A DNA stretch of 5,843 bases, taken from NCBI GenBank assembly GCA_000434295.1, contig HF994934.1:27303-33145 (forward strand), read 5' to 3'. Shown one piece after another: positions 1 through 5,589 of this stretch. Both the position numbers and the translations under genes were made by a program. The stretch's first letter is position 1, and each line of letters starts with the position of its first letter. Below the pieces are notes generated by a model that searched no databases, was not told the DNA's origin, and saw nothing but the letters and a program-made list of their open reading frames with translations. This DNA comes from Acetobacter sp. CAG:977. Lineage in GTDB: Bacteria; Pseudomonadota; Alphaproteobacteria; CAAGCB01; CAG-977.

Positions 1-300
1 GGGAACGGCGGCTTCGGGTTCCGAACCGAACGAGCGTCCGATTCCGACCTCAAAAGACAACGCTTTTACGCTTTTTGAATTTTCCAGCCACGTTTCCGTT
101 ATTTCATCGGCGAAATGACGCACGATATAGTCCCGCATAAAACGGGTCGGCAAATAAATGCTGAGCGTGCCGTCCTTCAGTTCGCCCGCCGACATCGGTT
201 CCAACCAGCTTTCAAATGCGGAATCCCCCAACTTTCGGCGCAAATCGCGGCAAACCGACTGCCATTCCGCCGTCAATTGTTCAAACTCTTTTCCCGTCAT
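1..300 (-). CDS. dnaA: Chromosomal replication initiator DnaA, N-terminal part (cut by window edge)
   Basis: The leftward frame starting at the ATG at 298-300 is open to the window edge, giving the first 100 residues. They match DnaA domain I: a W-containing first helix (residues 9-20), LGDSAFESWLEPM at about 24-36, then DGTLSIYLPTRFMRDYIV at about 43-60 and HFADEITETWLE at about 62-73. Domain I mediates DnaA self-contact and helicase loading. Residues beyond about 80 look like the start of the variable linker. The AAA+ and DNA-binding domains lie outside the window. A GGAGAG Shine-Dalgarno sits 10 nt upstream (311-316) and supports this start. The gene lies downstream of rpsT on the same strand, as is usual in Alphaproteobacteria. 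Confidence 0.93.
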   Translation of the reverse strand, partial: MTGKEFEQLTAEWQSVCRDLRRKLGDSAFESWLEPMSAGELKDGTLSIYLPTRFMRDYIVRHFADEITETWLENSKSVKALSFEVGIGRSFGSEPEAAVP

Positions 301-330
301 TATTTGAAAGCTCTCCGTTCAACCGAAAAG

Positions 331-428
331 GAATCGATTCCCGCCGATTCTTTGCCGTGATACTACTGTCCCGACCACAGAAACGCAACACAACAAAACG
401 CGGAAATGCGAATAAAAAAACTTGACTC
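331..428 (-). promoter_or_regulatory. dnaA leader region with GANTC cluster and weak promoter
   Basis: The leader upstream of dnaA holds four GANTC sequences: 331-335, 336-340, 346-350 and 424-428. The first two together form a 10-bp palindrome, GAATCGATTC. GANTC is the methylation site of CcrM, and in Caulobacter methylation of GANTC in the dnaA promoter affects dnaA transcription. A possible sigma-70 promoter on the minus strand is TTGCGT (383-388), a 17-bp spacer and TAGTAT (360-365), which would give a leader of about 50 nt containing the cluster. The hexamers match consensus only modestly. No DnaA box (TTATCCACA-like) was seen here. Confidence 0.35.
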
Positions 429-473
429 AAGATATTGTGTCCGCCCCTTAAAAAAAACAGACGGAACTCATAC

Positions 474-567
474 AAAAAAACGGCAGTGCCGCCCGCCGAT
501 AACAATAAACCCCTTTGCCGAAGCGTCCCCGTCGCACAAAAGTGCGCCGGCCTGTTCGACAAAGGGG
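474..567 (-). terminator. Probable terminator region of rpsT (two hairpin systems)
   Basis: Just after the rpsT stop, 510-522 and 555-567 form a 13-bp inverted repeat with one mismatch. It encloses a small perfect hairpin, CGCAC-AAAA-GTGCG, at 533-546. Further along the leftward transcript, CGGCACTGCCG (481-491) is a compact GC-rich stem followed directly by seven T residues (474-480 read on the minus strand). The second element has the classical stem plus T-tract layout, although its stem is short (4 bp with a 3-nt loop). Together they probably end or attenuate rpsT transcription before dnaA. Which hairpin does the work cannot be told from sequence alone. Confidence 0.55.
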
Positions 568-587
568 CTTGGTGTAAAGCCTAAGCC

Positions 588-851
588 TTATGCCATCGCC
601 TTAACGCGGGCAGACAGGCGAGAAACCTTACGGGCCGCCGTGTTCATGTGCATCGTGCCTTTCGATACGGCGCGCATGATTTCAGATTCAGCCGTCCGGA
701 ACGTTTCCTTCGCTACAGCCTGATCACCGGCGGCAATCGCGGCTTCTGCTTTTTTAATAAACGTACGAACGCGGCTCATGCGGGTCGAATTGACAACAGC
801 GCGACGCGCATTGCGGCGAATACGTTTTTTTGACGAAAGATGGTTAGCCAT
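588..851 (-). CDS. rpsT: 30S ribosomal protein S20
   Basis: The 87-residue product is a typical full-length S20. It has the basic N-terminus MANHLSSKKRIRRNARRAVV, then SRVRTFIKKAEAAIAAGD and the C-terminal HMNTAARKVSRLSARVKAMA helix that pairs with 16S rRNA. S20 is a primary 16S-binding protein needed for 30S assembly. The start is the conserved MANH. A Shine-Dalgarno-like AGGA lies 9 nt upstream and a second GGA sits almost against the ATG. Its own strong promoter lies between it and echA, so it is transcribed independently as well as by possible read-through from the hydratase gene. Confidence 0.97.
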   Translation of the reverse strand: MANHLSSKKRIRRNARRAVVNSTRMSRVRTFIKKAEAAIAAGDQAVAKETFRTAESEIMRAVSKGTMHMNTAARKVSRLSARVKAMA

Positions 852-890
852 TTCCTATAATCCTGCTTCTTTCATAGAACCGAGACCCGC

Positions 891-919
891 TTTATATAAT
901 AAAGCCGCCCCCGCGTCAA
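891..919 (-). promoter_or_regulatory. Near-consensus sigma-70 promoter of rpsT
   Basis: Read on the minus strand, TTGACG (914-919) is followed by exactly 17 bases and then TATAAA (891-896). That is five of six matches in each hexamer at ideal spacing, placed about 40 bp before the rpsT start. A short palindrome, AGCAT-TT-ATGCT (919-930), touches the -35 box and also includes the echA stop codon. It may be an operator or chance. Confidence 0.8.
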
Positions 920-928
920 GCATTTATG

Positions 929-1699
929 CTATTTATGTTCAAATCGCGGCGCACGTTTTTCCGTTAACGCCGACAAACCTTCCCGCGCATCCGCCGACAT
1001 CAAAGACAATCGTGCCAGCGTTTCTTCCGAAAAACCGTCCGTTTTTCCTTTTTCCGCTTCGGCAATCGCGTGCTTTGCCAAAGAAACTCCCGCCGCAGGC
1101 ATCGAAGCAATCCGTTCCGCGACCAACAAAGCTTCAGGAACGACTTCCGCAGAATCGGCAATTCTGGAAACCAGCCCGCACGCCAAAGCTTCGTCCGCGG
1201 AAATATGACGCCCCGTCAAAATCATGTCCGCCGCACGGGCGCGACCGACACGGCGCGACAGCATCGATACGCCGCCCATTTGCGGCAATACGCCCAAAGT
1301 CATTTCGGGAAATCCGAAACGCGCGTTGTCTGCCGCAATGACAATGTCGCTCATTAAAACAAGCTCCAGCCCGCCGCCGAACGCGTATCCGCAAACCGCC
1401 GCAATCACGGGCTTACGGCATGCCGATATCCTTTCCGCCGATTGACCGTACAGCCCTTCTTTGACCAGCTCGGAGCTTTCTTTCTTTGAAAATTCCGACA
1501 TGTCCGTTCCCGCCGCAAAAAAAGAATCGCCGCCTTTTAAAACAATCGCACGAACGGAATCGTCCTTGTCCAGCTGTTCAAACGCTTCCGCCAAATCGTA
1601 CAGCATCGCCGCACAAACCGCATTCATCGACGACGGGCGGTTCAACCCGATAACCGCAACAGACCCGTTCGTTTCTACCGTAATCGTTTCAAAACTCAT
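929..1699 (-). CDS. Enoyl-CoA hydratase/isomerase family protein
   Basis: This 256-residue protein has the normal length of a single-domain crotonase. Visible crotonase features are the NRP motif with the following N26 region; FAAGTDMSEF (61-70), where GTD takes the place of the usual G-A-D of the first oxyanion-hole segment; CGYAFGGGLELVLMSDIVIA (103-122); and FGFPEMTLGVLPQMGG (128-143). E112 and E132 align with the two catalytic glutamates of rat mitochondrial enoyl-CoA hydratase, so hydratase activity on 2-trans-enoyl-CoA is plausible. Substrate chain length cannot be judged. The start has a very strong AGGGGGAAAG ribosome binding site that begins in the stop codon of the upstream small exported gene, indicating cotranscription. 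A hydratase gene beside rpsT-dnaA is the usual alphaproteobacterial arrangement. Confidence 0.9.
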   Translation of the reverse strand: MSFETITVETNGSVAVIGLNRPSSMNAVCAAMLYDLAEAFEQLDKDDSVRAIVLKGGDSFFAAGTDMSEFSKKESSELVKEGLYGQSAERISACRKPVIAAVCGYAFGGGLELVLMSDIVIAADNARFGFPEMTLGVLPQMGGVSMLSRRVGRARAADMILTGRHISADEALACGLVSRIADSAEVVPEALLVAERIASMPAAGVSLAKHAIAEAEKGKTDGFSEETLARLSLMSADAREGLSALTEKRAPRFEHK

Positions 1700-1708
1700 C
1701 TTTCCCCC

Positions 1709-2098
1709 TTATGGCTGCCCGTCCGTCGTCAGTTCAAAACGGACGATAACCGGCGAACCGTCTTCTACAGAAATATCCAGTATTTCTCCGTCACGCTCGT
1801 ACTTTTCGTGCGAAACGCCTTTCTTCCTTTCGCTTGTCCGGCGCCAACCCAATTGTGGCAATGTCTTGGCATAAAAAGAAAAAATGTCTTTCGCCGTCAG
1901 CTTTGACGTTTCCGCATAGGCTTCGATAATCCTGCCCCCCGGCGTATCAAACGAAACACCGGTGTCGTCATGCTCCTGCAATCCCGGCATCAAAGGCAGA
2001 TCTTCGAATCCCGATACGAATTCAGCCCGCTCGGCGTGCCCCCGGAACGGATATGCGCAATAAAACAAAAACAAAATCGTCAGAAATATCTTCTTCAT
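1709..2098 (-). CDS. Small exported protein of unknown function
   Basis: The product has 129 residues. Residues 1-22 form a signal peptide: KK, a hydrophobic core of L, I and F, and a likely cleavage after GHA. The mature part carries FEDLPLMPGL (31-40), then PGGRIIEAYAE (53-63) and FYAKTLPQLGWRR (75-87), ending in an acidic, beta-rich tail. From memory, the LPLMPGL and FY..TLPQLGW pattern recurs in small periplasmic proteins of Alphaproteobacteria, but I know no function for it. Only 9 nt separate its stop from the echA start, and the echA ribosome binding site overlaps the stop, so the two genes form an operon. Its own Shine-Dalgarno is poor: a GAAGGG lies about 26 nt upstream, too far for normal use. 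No export link to CoA chemistry is evident. Confidence 0.8.
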   Translation of the reverse strand: MKKIFLTILFLFYCAYPFRGHAERAEFVSGFEDLPLMPGLQEHDDTGVSFDTPGGRIIEAYAETSKLTAKDIFSFYAKTLPQLGWRRTSERKKGVSHEKYERDGEILDISVEDGSPVIVRFELTTDGQP

Positions 2099-2186
2099 AT
2101 TTTGTTTTTACATCATTTTTACGCCCTTCTCACTATAAAAATTCGGCGCGCTCGGTTATGATAGGGCGGCATAAGGAAAAAATGAC

Positions 2187-3515
2187 ATGTTTTTCGATTC
2201 TTTTTTTGAAAAAAACGGCTTTAAAAGCCTTGAACAAAAGCTTTTAAACGCCGGTGCAGACGGGAAAGTAAGCCTTCTTTCCCCGAAAAAACGCCCTTCA
2301 AATCAATTCTGGGATTCGCAAAACGCCTCAAAATTCTTTGCATCGCTTTCTTATGCGGAAACGCTCTTCGTCAAATATGCCGCCGCTTTCCCCGAAATAT
2401 TTGGTCAAAGCGCCTGTAATGCCGCGTTACGATTCTTTGCCGCGCAAAAATCCGCTTCCGACTTAAACGCCGAAAACTACGAAAACACGATAAAAGAACA
2501 TATCGCTTTGTTAAAAGATCTCTACGGCGCCGCAAAAAAAATCGATAAAAAAACAAAATCATGCCAAGCATCCCTGTTCGCCGAAAATTACGAACGCTTT
2601 GCCGATACCGCCCTTGACAAACGATTTGAAGCCGCCGCTTTGGAACGCATCAAAGACGGTTTCTATGAAGATTCCCGCCTTTGCGTCGCGGAACCGGATT
2701 GGATAAAGACGTCTCAAAAAGAACTGATCATCTGCGAAATGCCGCATTTTTCCGACATTTTCAGCGCTTCGGAAACGGAAATCAAAACGCTTGGCGACAT
2801 TTTGATTCTTTGCGCGTTTCGAGACGGCGCTTTTCCCTTATTTTGCCCCGACGACTGGGGGATTGCGGATGACGGAAAAATCATTTTAAAAAAATGTTCC
2901 GCCTTTGTTATTTTGACCGATCCCCAGCGTAAAAGCTTAAACGCTTTTACCCGAGCCGCCGTTTGCGAAAATTATGCCGAAGCCGCAAAAATCCTCTTTA
3001 CAACGGGGATGTTGCCACCGCTGTTTCCTTTATCCGAACTTTCAAAGATTTTAAAAAGCTGTCTGTCTTGCGATGATACCCCGCTGCAAAAAGCAAACCG
3101 CGTTTTTTCAGCCCTTTATGAAAACGGCATTTTGCCTTTGCCCTCTTTTTTTCTGTTGCGCCAATCGTTAAATGTTTTTAACGCTTTTGCCGAACGGTTC
3201 ACGAATCATCCGTGGGGAGGTGCCGAAGAAGATTTTAAAGAATGGATAAAAATCGAACCATTAAAAACAGACGTTTCTTCGCCGTCGGATTTTTTAAACG
3301 AAGGAATGAAGGCGCCCGAAAACTTTGCGCTTACGCGCCGCGTGCAAAGGAAAAAAGACAAAAGCTTCATTAACGACCGAAAAAAAATCCCCGAAATGAT
3401 CAAACAAGGCGAAGCCGGATACCGTTTCCGCAAACGATCTTCGGGAATCGGAGCGCGCATTATCGTTCCGTTATTGGCGCTTTTGTTTTTAGTGATTGCC
3501 GTTGTTTTATTTTAA
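2187..3515 (+). CDS. Diverged UbiB/ABC1-family protein lacking catalytic motifs
   Basis: This 442-residue protein has one C-terminal membrane segment (about 424-442). UbiB is usually 500-540 residues with a membrane-anchored C-terminus. By eye, several stretches follow the UbiB pattern: ETLFVKYAAAFPEIFG (58-73) against the F-K-x-GQ region; LDKRFEAAALERI (143-155) against ELDYxxEAxN; FRDGAFPLFCPDDW (211-224) against FRDGFFHADMHPGN; KIILKKCSAF (231-240) against the DFG strand; YAEAAKILFTTGMLPP (263-278) against YRKVAELHxxxGWVPP; and LPSFFLLRQ...EDFKEWI (318-353) against QPQLxLLQK...ESWI. The KxGQ, Ala-rich loop, ATP-binding Lys, HxDxHPGN and DFG residues are all missing, and the N-lobe is shortened. 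The start has AAGGA 9 nt upstream; an earlier ATG at 2182 is out of frame. The -10-like TATGAT at 2157-2162 lacks a clear -35. The open frame is intact, so it is probably retained for a non-catalytic role. Confidence 0.68.
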   Translation: MFFDSFFEKNGFKSLEQKLLNAGADGKVSLLSPKKRPSNQFWDSQNASKFFASLSYAETLFVKYAAAFPEIFGQSACNAALRFFAAQKSASDLNAENYENTIKEHIALLKDLYGAAKKIDKKTKSCQASLFAENYERFADTALDKRFEAAALERIKDGFYEDSRLCVAEPDWIKTSQKELIICEMPHFSDIFSASETEIKTLGDILILCAFRDGAFPLFCPDDWGIADDGKIILKKCSAFVILTDPQRKSLNAFTRAAVCENYAEAAKILFTTGMLPPLFPLSELSKILKSCLSCDDTPLQKANRVFSALYENGILPLPSFFLLRQSLNVFNAFAERFTNHPWGGAEEDFKEWIKIEPLKTDVSSPSDFLNEGMKAPENFALTRRVQRKKDKSFINDRKKIPEMIKQGEAGYRFRKRSSGIGARIIVPLLALLFLVIAVVLF

Positions 3516-4057
3516 ATGGCAGGCAGGCTGGCGCGCTGAGCCGCATTCATGGCTTTATAAACGGCGCGCGCATTATCGGTTGCGGACGGGACGCCCAGGT
3601 GTGCCGCCTGTAAATAATAAGTCCACGACTTTGTTAAATCCTGCCGCACGCCTTTTCCCGTCGCATACATCCATGCCAGCAATTCTACGGCTTCGGCATC
3701 ATCGGCCTGAGTCCTGCGGCGAATGGTTTCCAAATCAAACGGCGTCGTTTGACCGTTTTTGACGGCCTTGACGATTTCCTGCCAATTTTCGGTATCGCCC
3801 GTTTCAAAAATATTCGTATCAGTCGGATCGGGAAGCTCTCCGTGTTTTTCGGTCCATACTTTTTCGGAAACGGATTCGACGCGTTTAAAATCCAATCTGG
3901 CCTGTTTTTTTGCAGAACGAGTATAATAAGCCGGCAATACGCCTTCGTTTTCATCCGTCAAAAGGTTTCTGTACATCTGGTCTGCCGTCAGGCCGAAGGC
4001 ACCGGCGCAATACGGAAACAGGCAAAACGACAAAAAAACAAAAGCGACCTTTTTCAT
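3512..4057 (-). CDS. Exported Sel1-like repeat protein
   Basis: The product has 181 residues from the ATG at 4055-4057. This start places a clean signal peptide first (MKKVAFVFLSFCLFPYCAGA, cleavage near residue 20) and has a GGGGA element about 11 nt upstream. A longer frame from the TTG at 4085-4087 would put ten polar residues ahead of the signal peptide and is less likely. Residues 120-155 (DAEAVELLAWMYATGKGV, then DLTKSWTYYLQAAHLGVPSA) form one good Sel1/TPR-like helical repeat. The preceding PFDLETIRRR and following NARAVYKAM may be degenerate flanking helices. Sel1 repeats usually mediate protein contacts, here in the periplasm or at the envelope. No enzymatic motif is visible. The gene converges on the UbiB-like gene, with the stop codons overlapping in TTAA. 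Confidence 0.82.
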   Translation of the reverse strand: MKKVAFVFLSFCLFPYCAGAFGLTADQMYRNLLTDENEGVLPAYYTRSAKKQARLDFKRVESVSEKVWTEKHGELPDPTDTNIFETGDTENWQEIVKAVKNGQTTPFDLETIRRRTQADDAEAVELLAWMYATGKGVRQDLTKSWTYYLQAAHLGVPSATDNARAVYKAMNAAQRASLPAI

Positions 4058-4087
4058 AAATAAAAAATCCCCGTCCCGAAACATCAA

Positions 4088-4116
4088 GACTTATTTAAGG
4101 ATTTCCCCCTTATAAT
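4088..4116 (+). promoter_or_regulatory. Possible dut promoter
   Basis: A perfect -10 hexamer, TATAAT (4111-4116), lies 38 bp before the dut start. No good -35 is present at 16-18 bp spacing, so the site is either weak or activator dependent. The reverse strand of the same AT-rich stretch has TATAAG and TATAAC, so it may also drive the divergent Sel1-like gene. Confidence 0.4.
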
Positions 4117-4154
4117 GTTATAGACCATATTTGTGCTAAAAGAAAGGTTTTGTC

Positions 4155-4604
4155 ATGCAAAGGCCTGTGTTCCCTCTTGTACGCCTGCCCAACGGGCACG
4201 GATTGCCCCTGCCTTCTTATGCAACGCCTTTGTCTTCGGGAATGGATCTGTGCGCGGCGATTCCGTCGACTTTGCGAATCGCGCCCCACGAATACGAAAT
4301 TATCCCAACGGGATTCGCAATATCTTTGCCGCCCGAATTGGAAGCCCAGATTCGTTCGCGGTCGGGATTGGCTGCCAAAGAGGGCGTCTTTGTTTTAAAT
4401 TCGCCCGGAACAATCGATGCCGATTATCGCGGAGAAATTTCCGTCATCCTCTATAATGCCAGCAATAAAATCTTTGTCCTGAAACGGGGTATGAAGATCG
4501 CTCAGATGGTTATTGCTCCGATTGTGCGCGTTGATTGGAAAGAAGTTTCCGCTTTGGACGTGACGCAGCGCGGCGCAGGCGGGTTCGGCTCGACGGGGAT
4601 ATGA
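4155..4604 (+). CDS. dut: Deoxyuridine 5'-triphosphate nucleotidohydrolase (dUTPase)
   Basis: The 149-residue product is full length for a trimeric dUTPase, which hydrolyses dUTP to dUMP and pyrophosphate, keeping uracil out of DNA and supplying dTMP synthesis. All five motifs are present: motif 1 at about 23-33 (ATPLSSGMDLC); motif 2 at 67-73 (RSRSGLA); motif 3 at 85-94 (GTIDADYRGE, with the catalytic Asp D90 and the Tyr that stacks on the base); motif 4 at 111-121 (RGMKIAQMVIA); and motif 5 at 139-148 (RGAGGFGSTG), the glycine-rich C-terminal arm that closes over the phosphates. The start has AAAGG 7 nt upstream. In many Alphaproteobacteria coaBC precedes dut; here a divergent Sel1-like gene does. 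Confidence 0.97.
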   Translation: MQRPVFPLVRLPNGHGLPLPSYATPLSSGMDLCAAIPSTLRIAPHEYEIIPTGFAISLPPELEAQIRSRSGLAAKEGVFVLNSPGTIDADYRGEISVILYNASNKIFVLKRGMKIAQMVIAPIVRVDWKEVSALDVTQRGAGGFGSTGI

Positions 4605-4606
4605 CG

Positions 4607-5089
4607 ATGAAGCTGTTGCCGGCTGTTTTTTTTCTGTTTGCCGCCTTTAGCTTTTCTTGCGAGGCCGGTGTAACGGGATTACCGATACCGCGTTTTGTTT
4701 CGTTGCGCTCAAATCAGATTAACTTAAGAACGGGGCCAGGAATGCGTTATCCCGTTGAATGGGTGTATATGAAAAGCGATTTGCCCGTCGAGATTACCGC
4801 CGAATTTGAAAATTGGCGCCGTATCAAAGATTGGGACGGCAAAGAAGGATGGGTTCACCAACATATGTTGTCGGGCAGACGAACGATCCGCTTAAACAAA
4901 GAAGCTTTATTGTTACGCGCTCCGGCGAAAGGGGCGTTGCCCGTTGCCAAAGCGGAAGCCGGCGTTATCGGTAAATTGGAGATGTGCCCCGAACACGTTG
5001 ATTTTTGCAAAGCCGATTTACAAGGATTTCAGGGCTGGCTGCCCAAAGAAATTTTATGGGGCGTTTATCCCGACGAAGTGTACGAATAA
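4607..5089 (+). CDS. Exported protein with two bacterial SH3-like modules
   Basis: The product has 160 residues from the ATG at 4607, with a signal peptide at residues 1-20 (MKLLPAVFFLFAAFSFSCEA). The first SH3b module runs from about 29 to 92, with INLRTGPGMRYPVEWVY, then WRRIKDWDGKEGWVHQHMLSG, the typical N-L-R-x-G-P and W-x-x-I-x-D..G-W-V signatures. A second, more degenerate module follows, with LLLRAPA...GVIGKLEMCP and GFQGWLPKEILWGVYPDEVYE. The layout matches a family common in Alphaproteobacteria (COG3807-like, from memory). Such domains usually bind cell-wall peptides or act as periplasmic contact modules. An alternative ATG at 4601 overlaps the dut stop as ATGA. The GGGG at 4595-4598 is better spaced for 4607. 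Either way it is translationally coupled to dut. Confidence 0.88.
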   Translation: MKLLPAVFFLFAAFSFSCEAGVTGLPIPRFVSLRSNQINLRTGPGMRYPVEWVYMKSDLPVEITAEFENWRRIKDWDGKEGWVHQHMLSGRRTIRLNKEALLLRAPAKGALPVAKAEAGVIGKLEMCPEHVDFCKADLQGFQGWLPKEILWGVYPDEVYE

Positions 5090-5090
5090 A

Positions 5091-5129
5091 ATAAAAGCGG
5101 AAATTCCTTCCGCTTTTATTTTTTATTTT
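5091..5129. terminator. Bidirectional intrinsic terminator
   Basis: A perfect 12-bp stem, ATAAAAGCGGAA (5091-5102) paired with TTCCGCTTTTAT (5108-5119), has a 5-nt loop and a T-rich run on the plus strand (5120-5129). A-rich sequence on the other side gives a T-rich tail on the minus strand too. It ends dut-SH3 transcription and, from the other direction, lies just past the lipoprotein stop codon at 5123-5125. Confidence 0.9.
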
Positions 5130-5530
5130 CCTGAACGTTTTTTAATCTCTTCCAATTCTTTGATGCCGTTCTTGTCATAAGTATAATAGTAAATCAATTC
5201 GCGCTCATTAATCCGACCTGCATCAATGGCGGCTTCAGGTATTCCCCATATGATTGATGACGGCCACAGCAAAAAATTCAAAAAACCGTACAACATCTGA
5301 GCGCTTTCGGCGCCGTTTCCCACTCCCAGATAAAAATTTCCGATTCCCGGCAGCAAGTTTAAAAGCCCCGCCGCCAAAGGACTGGCAGGCTTTTCCCAGT
5401 ATCCTGTCGGTCTGTCAACGCTAATGCCGTATGACTTCAGCTCGCGTAACTGGTTTTCTTCCATTCTGGTCAAAGTCGTGCATGCCGACAGGCAAGCAAC
5501 AATTACAACTGTAAAAAGTTTTAGTTTCAT
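5123..5530 (-). CDS. Lipoprotein with a GNFYLG/WGIPEA hydrophobic core, function unknown
   Basis: The product has 135 residues. Residues 1-17 form a lipoprotein signal with the lipobox LSAC (C17), and Thr at +2 suggests outer-membrane sorting by the usual gammaproteobacterial rule. A charged helix (22-33) is followed by KPASPLAAGLLNLLPGIGNFYLG (47-69) and a hydrophobic stretch, LYGFLNFLLWPSSIIWGIPEA (80-100), which looks like a membrane-inserting hairpin loosely resembling TM2 domains. The end is polar: RINERELIYYYTYDKNGIKE. From memory, proteins with this SPxAAGxLNxLPGxGNFYL pattern occur in other bacteria as uncharacterised lipoproteins. The ribosome binding site AAAGGA lies 9 nt before the ATG. 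Only 26 nt separate the start from an upstream terminator T-tract, so a structured leader may control it. Confidence 0.8.
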   Translation of the reverse strand: MKLKLFTVVIVACLSACTTLTRMEENQLRELKSYGISVDRPTGYWEKPASPLAAGLLNLLPGIGNFYLGVGNGAESAQMLYGFLNFLLWPSSIIWGIPEAAIDAGRINERELIYYYTYDKNGIKELEEIKKRSGK

Positions 5531-5556
5531 TTCCGAACGTCCTTTTGTTTTTGGTT

Positions 5557-5589
5557 AAACAAAACCCACCTTAATGATCATAAGGTGGG
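5557..5589 (-). terminator. Intrinsic terminator ending the candidate structured RNA
   Basis: A perfect 9-bp stem, CCCACCTTA (5565-5573) with TAAGGTGGG (5581-5589) and a 7-nt loop, is followed on the minus strand by TTTTGTTT (5557-5564). On the plus strand no T-run follows, so it acts leftward. The lipoprotein start is 26 nt further on. Confidence 0.82.

Noticed and set aside
281..562. 93-residue minus-strand frame between rpsT and dnaA
   Set aside because: It runs through the terminator hairpins, overlaps the dnaA start in another frame, and has low-complexity, Arg/Phe-rich composition with no recognisable domain.
301..587. Replication origin next to dnaA
   Set aside because: I found no TTATCCACA-like DnaA boxes on either strand and no AT-rich 13-mer array. 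In Alphaproteobacteria the origin is often elsewhere.
778..1341. 187-residue plus-strand frame opposite rpsT and echA
   Set aside because: It lies antisense to two well-supported genes. Its Pro/Lys/Arg-rich composition is typical of a shadow frame.
1461..1874. 137-residue plus-strand frame across the echA / small exported gene junction
   Set aside because: It is antisense to both genes, Ser-rich, and lacks a ribosome binding site or a domain.
4058..4087. Longer TTG or ATG start for the Sel1-like protein
   Set aside because: It would place polar residues (MMFRDGDFLF) ahead of a well-formed signal peptide; the inner ATG fits export better.
4535..4606. Earlier TTG start for the SH3-module protein
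   Set aside because: It lies inside the dut motif 5 coding region in another frame and would bury the signal peptide behind a basic extension.
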